Positions 57,633-64,000 of a DNA stretch of 64,000 nucleotides are shown one piece after another; the stretch's first letter is position 1, and the number at the start of each line of letters is the position of its first letter. The position numbers and the translations under genes are program-made. Below the pieces are notes generated by a model. It did no database searches. It was not told the DNA's origin and worked only from the letters and a program-made list of their open reading frames with translations. Source of the DNA: Glandiceps talaboti (Eukaryota; Hemichordata; Enteropneusta; Spengelidae); NCBI RefSeq assembly GCF_964340395.1, contig NC_135560.1, forward strand, positions 7,304,598 through 7,368,597, given 5' to 3'.

Positions 57633-60600
57633 TAAAACATGGTAAACAAAACAATATCACTCACACTTTACATCTGTGAAAGTTACACATTGCAAAGTGT
57701 CATGTTTCTACATTGTAAACTGGACACTCAGACATCAACAAAAGTTGGAATGACTGAATTTTTTGAACTGATCAATTTAATACCGACACCAATTACATCT
57801 CATTGTTTCATTCCTTCTTGCCACAAACACAAACAGTCAAAGTCAACGCTATTTATGCCATTGTTGTACTTTTCTTATCTCTACAATTCATCTTCTTATA
57901 GTCTTTGACAAGAACAGCAAGTTTTAGTCCCAATAAATATAATATAATATAATATGGGTTACAAAGGTTAAATATTCTTATGAAATCAAATTTAATCCCA
58001 ATACAATGGCAGTCAGAAGCCTTAATATAGCTGCAAGACGCTGGCATGATTCAAAATGCTGATCCTGAATTGATGACTGAAATTTTCGAGTGACAGAGTA
58101 CAAATAGCCTAGAATCCCGTCACATTGAGATTTTTGCTATCACCTTTCCCCCTATGCTGGCATTTTGTTCGTGGTCATTTACTTTAGGTGCAAATTCTTC
58201 TTGGTTTTGACATTTTTACCATTGCGAAATGATGCAATTAAAGTCCTCTTTCTCGCTAGGAGGTATCAATTTTTACATAACTACAAATTGGGAGAGAGAA
58301 GATTGAATGAACCCGTCTCAGTAGACAGGATCGGCCAATCACAAAGGGGTTGATTTCATGATGGACACAGACATATCGGGGCTGGACGTTGCTGTGAGAA
58401 ATCACAATCTAAGTCAGGTTTGAATCAATACACGGCCGATGCAGTGAAATGCCATGTGTAGAGAGAATGATGATGGCAAAAATCCCAAAATGACTGGATT
58501 CTACGCTAGAGTACAAATTGCACATACGTAACACAATCAAAAGTTTGATACTGAGGAGTACATCAATGTTAACAAAATATGATGGCAGCAATTCAATATA
58601 CAAGAATATTTTAGTTTAGACTACATGTTAGTGTCCAAAGCAATAGACCACTATGTTACTGACTGTGCCCCCCTTTCATACACGGTAAATATTTGAGATT
58701 TGTCATGTTTTGACATGACAATGGGATGACTATACTGAGCAGAATGCGAGGAAGCTATAATTGATTATTAAGAACAAGAAATTTCAAGTTTCATCAACCA
58801 CATAACGATGTCGTCGGTATGTGACAATACTTTTTGTCAATAGTGTACATGCGAAGGATAACCATAGGCCTTTGAACACTGATTGCTATGTACAAACTCA
58901 GTCATTATAACTATGCTATCTCAGCTGCTCCTAAGTGTAACTTTCGAATACTCTATATCAAAAATCTCCACTGAGAGGAGAAAACTAACTACAACGACAT
59001 CAAAATATATATCAGAATATTTGATAAATGTAAAGGTAATTGAGTTGCAGCTCATACACAAGGCACTGCTTCTAAAGCCAAATTTGTTCGTCGTCGTACA
59101 TAATAATGAAGTTGTCCCAAAATCTTTACTTACTATAAAGATTTTAAACAATAAATCGACTACTTTACTGAGAGAGAAAGATGTGATACTTTTAGGAAGG
59201 AGGGAAAAAATTATTACATTAAAAGTTATTACATATTAATTTTGAATTTGTTGTCTGACATGAATTTTTTTTTTTTTGTAAACCTAGTTGAACTTTCAAA
59301 ATTACATGAAGTACTGATTACATAGGACTATGTACCAGGATAACCTTTGAACTTTGAACTTTGAACATTATTCGAAGGAAGAAAAATACGATAAATGGAT
59401 GACATAGCTTTTTGGATTTTGGCGCTATACAACTTTTTACCTTTTACATATAAATTTTTACTTTACTTGTTATCTTTTTTTTAATGTACACAAAAATGCA
59501 TCATCGATTTGTTTCTGTCACTCTTTCCAACAAATTCAAGAAAGTAAAACAACAAAGTGTTTCTCATACTACAACAAAAATAACCCTAAATATTCACTAT
59601 GTACCTATAACTAATTTTGTCCTGTTTATTTGCGCGAGAGGTATATTGGCAACAGTGGTATACAGAGTTTATGGTATACCAACAACACTATACATTCAAA
59701 AAAATTAATGCATCGGTTTTTGAGTTGAATTCAAAAATGTGGATAAAAAAGCTGAAGGACTAAGTTACTTTTTGTCTAGTAATGTAATACACGAATCAAA
59801 ATTCTTGAGATGTTATTTTGTTTAAGGCCAACAAAAGAAAGAATCGTTCTGGTCAGCGCACACATCACTTAAATACCCCTGCGTCAGTCTTTTTTGTGTG
59901 TGTTTGTCCAGCCCATGCACTCTGCAGATCCATGGGGAAACACAAAAATAACCCTCCCTACTTAAGTGAAGACAACTGCAGAGCCAATCATGAACAAGCA
60001 AATGACATCTGTCCCACATACACACTTGCTCTAAAGTACTAATTAACAGTAACTGCCATAATCGTAGACTTAGTGCTAGTGATAGGTTTGTTGATAATTT
60101 TTTTTTTAAAAAGCGTTGTCGCACCATTTTAGACAAACTGTCCTGACCAGAAACAAATTTTTTTTTCTTGGCCTAATATGCAAGTTAATAAAAACTGATT
60201 AATAACAGTCATTCTCTGTTTTTCCTACCCTACAAAATAACACTATAACAGCTGTGTACCATACTTCTCCTTATAGTGTGATATGTGTTCGATATTACAC
60301 ACAAAAAGTTCTTGGAAAAAAACTAACACTAAAAATCAAAATAAGGTGGGAGACTATTCCTTATTGAGTTAGAAGGTGGATGTTATACAAAATAGAAATA
60401 TTTCTGGAACAATCTAATTGATTTGATCTGATACAGATTATAGTTTTAATACAAAAGTCTGCCCTGAGTTGTTTGTCAATGTTGAAAACATTGCGGATTA
60501 GCAGACCAGGGTATAAAATCGCATGTTAAATGTATGCTCTAAATATAAATAAATATTATGAAATCTGGTATGCATTCCTTTGGTCAGCCAAAAAGTGATA

Positions 60601-61016
60601 CATTGTGTTGTTGTTACGTCCATAATATTTCTTGATGAACAAAGGAAGTGAGAAAATAGTACAAACATACATTCAGCAAGCTTGGCCTGAAATCTGAAAA
60701 ATATTTGGAAAATGTATGTAAGTTTGAGTGCTGCAAAACTGAGGACATGAACCGCCAACCCCTGTCCCTGCAATGCAGAATAAGTATAATACATAACAAG
60801 AACCACTGGAAAAAGTCTTCTCTTTACCATACAACTGGAAAGACCAGCAACAGGGAGTAAAAACCAAGGCACACACCATAGCTACCACACAAAACTTGCC
60901 ACAGCACCGATTCATGTTTATGTGAAATATGTGAAATGAGGTGGTGTCTTCTCCCTGATCACCCACTGTTTGGTGCTGAGCAGCCCTCACAGTCTTGGAC
61001 GCCATGACCAGCTATT
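57633..61016. other. Non-coding downstream of the SWEET gene; possible LINE tails
   Basis: Frames at 57639-57908, 58883-59239, 59822-60136 and 60498-61005 have no recognisable domain. ACCTTTGAACTTTGAACTTTG near 59344 and AATATAATATAATATAAT near 57938 are short tandem tails as often left at LINE or SINE 3' ends. The part next to 61016 is probably SWEET 3'UTR. Confidence 0.4.
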
Positions 61017-61112
61017 CTAGATTGGGTGAACTACCTCAGATGATGAACGTGGATACAAATAGAAGAGATAAAAACGTACAATACTTGTAATGATGCCTGG
61101 AACGTTCGGTAA
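61017..61112 (-). CDS. SLC50A1-like: SWEET final coding exon: helix 7 and stop
   Basis: Acceptor tttcctctccttacag. Encodes [20 protein letters not shown] and a short polar tail [11 protein letters not shown] before TAG; 31 codons plus stop. The short tail lacks any extended C-terminal domain. Confidence 0.95.
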   Translation of the reverse strand, partial: LPNVPGIITSIVRFYLFYLYPRSSSEVVHPI

Positions 61113-61255
61113 CTGTAAGGAGAGGAAAAAATATTTGTGTCAATGAAACATTGTGAGATATCCAGACTTTTTAACAAAGGAAGTAATCTTTACTCAAAGG
61201 TAAGGAAACATAGATTCATAGATAGACAGATAGATAGATAGCTAGATAGATTCAT

Positions 61256-61308
<53 letters not shown>

Positions 61309-61359
61309 AAGGTAGATAGGTATAGATAGATAGACAGATAGATAGACAGATAGATTCAT

Positions 61360-61392
<33 letters not shown>

Positions 61393-61563
61393 CAGATAGA
61401 TAGCAAGATAGATAGATATAGATAGATCCATAGATATATAGATAGATAGGCAGATGGATAGATAGATAGATAGATAGATAGATACATACATACATACATA
61501 CATACAGACACATACAGACACATACATACATACATACATACATACATACACAGACACATACAC

Positions 61564-61611
<48 letters not shown>

Positions 61612-63475
61612 GTAAGTACATAGATATGTGCATGCACACACACACACGCACGTACACACACAGTCTCTCTCTCTCACTCTCTCTCTCTCATACACATGCC
61701 TCTAGAAGTAGTTCAGTTACTTGAAAAGCTAAAGAAATTGTTGAAGGAAAAAAGAATAATGTAACAAGATACTTACACTGACATACATGTCATTGAGAAG
61801 GAAGCCATACAGTGTCCATAGGGAGGAAGCAATAAAAGTAGCCACAGAAAGTGGAAATGACATCGATCTGGTAGTCCTACTGACAAGAACTTCCTTCTAC
61901 AAAGAGCAAATAAAGAGAACTAATCTCAATTCCTTTTCATTTCATTTTCAATCTCATAAATTATTGAGTTTGTTTAAACTGACATTTATAGTTTTCAAGT
62001 CCTAACCTGAAGCTTCTGACTTTGAATACATACAAAATACCCCTAACACTGCTTCGAATTCGACGAGTTTTTTTTAGGTTTTTCACCAGAAAGTGAGATT
62101 ATTTTCAAAACTTTACTTTTGAATATGTGCCATGTCTTTATGTCGAGAAACCTTTCAACAATTTCGAAGTTAAATTTGCTGATGGAGGCAGCTGTGTTGG
62201 AAAAGCAGTCGACATTGATAGTGTATAAAAGGAACCCTGTGATTGGACAATTTTGTGCTCGTTGCAACTGTTTGAGGGCACTCTAAGATATACGAGTTTC
62301 AATTATGTTTCTTCAAGATAGCTGACAGAGAGATAGATATCATAGTCATGTCTTGATTATTGAAGATGAAATGAACCTTGTGTAAAGCTTACGTAAGATA
62401 CCAATCATTGTTGAGATATAAAGGAGTTGATCAGTATGGAGATGGTTGCTAAGTAACGTGTACTCACCATTTGAGCTAGAGGTGAAGCATACATTGCTAT
62501 GGTAACTGCACTTGCAGCCAATCCAAGCTGATTAATAAATCGATCCGGTGAGAGATCATAAACATTTAGGTACATCAAAAAGCTCATTACACCGACAAAT
62601 GCATAAAACATCTGCCGCATTATTTTTACCTGGAAGACAAACATAAATTTCGTTAACAGAGGAATGTTTATAAGTAATAACATGAAAAGTCTACTGTGAT
62701 GTTCAAGATGTAGCAATTATTTTTATCTGGAAGACAATGAAAATGAACAGAGGAATGTTTATAAGTAATAACACAAATATTCTACTGTGATGTTCAAGAT
62801 GTAGCAAAATGCTCATTTTTACAGACATGCAATATATTTGGTATATTTCCTCTAACCGTGCTTTCCAAATCCTCTTCCTTCTAACTGTATCAATGTTTTG
62901 CTACTATTAGGAGCCCATAATAGAATAAGGTGTGTGGTAGGGTGGGGACCTCAGGGGGTGTGGGTGGAATGGGTCAGGACCTCACACAGTTTCTAATACA
63001 ATATTACATTAGCTGGAACTCTGATGAGATTTGTACTATAAATAACTGGAGAACTTTCGTAGACGACAACTACGAGTTTATTGAATTAACGAAGATCAGG
63101 CCAACTACAGGGAATGCATACCTTGAAAAAAGATACATAGGAGTTCAATATAAAATGACATGAACTTGCTCCCTATGAGGTTGCATTCAAAACTTTAATT
63201 TCTACTTTAAAACCCCCTTTTTCCATTGTTTTGGTAAGTTTATTAGTGTTTTTTATTTTGAGTTTTAATAGCTACGTCCCACCTTTAACAACGCCAAATT
63301 CATATCTACGAATTTTCTAGGATTTTGACTGAGAAGATGAAAATCACTCACCTTTTCTCCTGAATAATATAAATAAACTATCATACAAAGTGTTTGTATA
63401 CAACTTCCTATTGTATTAACTAGCAGAATTGTAGAGTCTCTAATCATTAGCCCATAATAGCACCATAAAATGTTG
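61017..63475 (-). CDS. SLC50A1-like: SWEET (SLC50) sugar transporter, 3' half of the gene
   Basis: SWEETs are seven-helix uniporters that move mono- or disaccharides across plasma or Golgi membranes, built from two MtN3/saliva triple-helix bundles joined by helix 4. Four coding exons on the minus strand splice with consensus sites and keep frame: 63475-63352, 62629-62468, 61896-61777 and 61112-61017 (502 nt, about 167 residues). They give the end of bundle 1 ([15 protein letters not shown]), the linker helix, and all of bundle 2 ([47 protein letters not shown]). The Asn residues of VN and PN in the substrate site and the Trp of SSLW are present. The stop is TAG at 61019-61017. Exons for about the first 45 residues were not found up to 64000 and should lie beyond the right edge. 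Confidence 0.92.
61208..61690. repeat. (GATA)n/(CATA)n/(TA)n compound repeat in a SWEET intron
   Basis: Long GATA blocks, CATA blocks, a (TA)n core at 61567-61610, then CA and CT runs. All long frames over it are repeat artefacts. It lies wholly inside the last intron of the SWEET gene. Confidence 0.97.
61777..61896 (-). CDS. SLC50A1-like: SWEET exon: helix 6
   Basis: Acceptor ctctttgtag, donor AGT|GTAAGTA, phase 0, 40 codons. Encodes [20 protein letters not shown] and [16 protein letters not shown], the strongest SWEET signature here. Confidence 0.95.
62468..62629 (-). CDS. SLC50A1-like: SWEET exon: linker helix and helix 5
   Basis: Acceptor ttgtcttccag, donor ATG|GTGAGTA, phase 0 at both ends, 54 codons. 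Encodes [11 protein letters not shown], a hydrophobic helix, [20 protein letters not shown] and AQM. Confidence 0.95.
62650..62800. repeat. Tandem duplication of about 90 bp at a SWEET exon edge
   Basis: ACAGAGGAATGTTTATAAGT, then AATAACA and CTACTGTGATGTTCAAGATG, occur near 62656 and 62752. On the minus strand the duplicate also carries a second TTGTCTTCCAG-type acceptor (near 62726-62736). Confidence 0.85.
63352..63475 (-). CDS. SLC50A1-like: SWEET exon: end of first MtN3 bundle
   Basis: Acceptor ttgttttgttttcag before C-AAC-ATT; donor AAG|GTGAGTG. 124 nt, starting with the third base of a split codon. Encodes [14 protein letters not shown], then a helix-3 segment with LLVNTIGS and ends YYSGEK. 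Confidence 0.93.
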
Positions 63476-64000
63476 CTGAAAACAAAACAAATGGTGCACA
63501 CACAGTAAATAAAAAGATATCTTTGGTTTAATAAACCTATCAGAATTAATATATCATTAAATCTGTGAAGACTTAAGAGACACATGCACAGCTGGAGTGG
63601 TATTATAATTCAAACAGAAATAAATGAGACTGAGAACTGTTGTATATTACATAGTCATCTTCTGATATAGCCTACATGTAGATTCAAAGAATGATTCCAC
63701 TATATTTGCTATCCTAACTGATAATTTGATTTTGAATTTCGCTATCCCTCCTCATATACGGTGATAGCTGTGTTCTACTGGTCTCAAAGCCACGCCTTGT
63801 CACACACATAAACATGTGCAAAGTATTATCGACATTTGAAAAGATGACGACATATGTAATTAGAGTGAGATGGCATTTCCATGACGACACCTAATAGTGG
63901 ATTCAGCATGTGAGCTGATGGCATGATTAAAATATATCCTATTACATATTTGACCAATAACAGTTTATACAGGAATGGCATTTGAGACCAAAGTGACACA
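63476..64000. other. SWEET upstream intron, no exon found
   Basis: Minus-strand reading of this stretch gives no SWEET N-terminal helix sequence, so the preceding exon should lie beyond the edge. Confidence 0.5.

Noticed and set aside
58883-59239. 118-codon plus-strand frame
   Set aside because: Composition is that of AT-rich non-coding DNA and the opposite strand is equally open. No domain seen.
60673-61005. 110-codon minus-strand frame starting 12 bases after the SWEET stop
   Set aside because: It lies in the expected 3'UTR, shows no known domain, and its single hydrophobic stretch is not enough to propose a second cistron.
61190-61695. Tyr/Ile/Cys/Ser-rich frames on the minus strand
   Set aside because: They are translations of GATA/CATA/TA repeats lying inside a SWEET intron.

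Overview
This is nuclear DNA of a multicellular animal, most likely a marine invertebrate. Its genes have spliceosomal introns, it is AT-rich and crowded with microsatellites, and its mobile DNA is of animal types: a LINE, a hAT element, and several families of short inverted-repeat elements with TTAA or 9-bp target duplications. The phylum cannot be fixed from the sequence alone. Only four protein genes can be supported with confidence or fair support; the rest is repeat-derived or shows no recognisable feature.

Left part (1-8 kb): a 5'-truncated LINE reverse transcriptase on the minus strand runs off the left edge and has one in-frame stop. A possible single-exon gene for a small membrane protein with a very acidic tail lies at 2.4-2.9 kb. 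Foldback repeats and a (ACAAT)n block follow.

α-Tubulin locus (8.5-17.3 kb, plus strand): exon 1 encodes only the start Met, exon 2 codons 2-76, exon 3 codons 76-404. The last 47 codons and the stop lie 4.6 kb downstream. The 4,601 bp between (12471-17071) are not a normal intron. They form an inverted-repeat element with perfect 12-bp ends, terminal inverted repeats (TIRs) of at least 240 bp and a 3-bp TTC direct repeat at the junctions. Removing the element plus one TTC restores a canonical 451-residue reading frame, yet no GT-AG, GC-AG or AT-AC site pair does this. This is the most interesting object in the window. Intron 1 also carries a MITE (a short non-autonomous transposon) with 9-bp target duplications.

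Middle (17-31 kb): long CT, ACC/ACT and other simple repeats surround one intact intronless gene, a cholesterol 25-hydroxylase-like sterol/fatty-acid hydroxylase with a TATA box and all three histidine boxes (20.7-21.6 kb). Two foldback elements lie at 27.6-28.5 kb.

31-45 kb: no protein gene was found, but eight copies of a roughly 65-bp hairpin element are clustered here and I see none elsewhere in the window. TTAA-flanked MITEs and a diverged relative of the tubulin insertion element are interspersed.

45-64 kb: simple repeats, two (AT)n-centred palindromes, three minisatellites and an internally deleted hAT transposon with intact ends precede the 3' half of a SWEET (SLC50) sugar transporter on the minus strand. 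I reconstructed the SWEET gene from four short exons between 63475 and 61017; its 5' exons lie past the right edge. The genes are unrelated functionally (cytoskeleton, sterol oxidation, sugar transport), and nothing suggests they act together.
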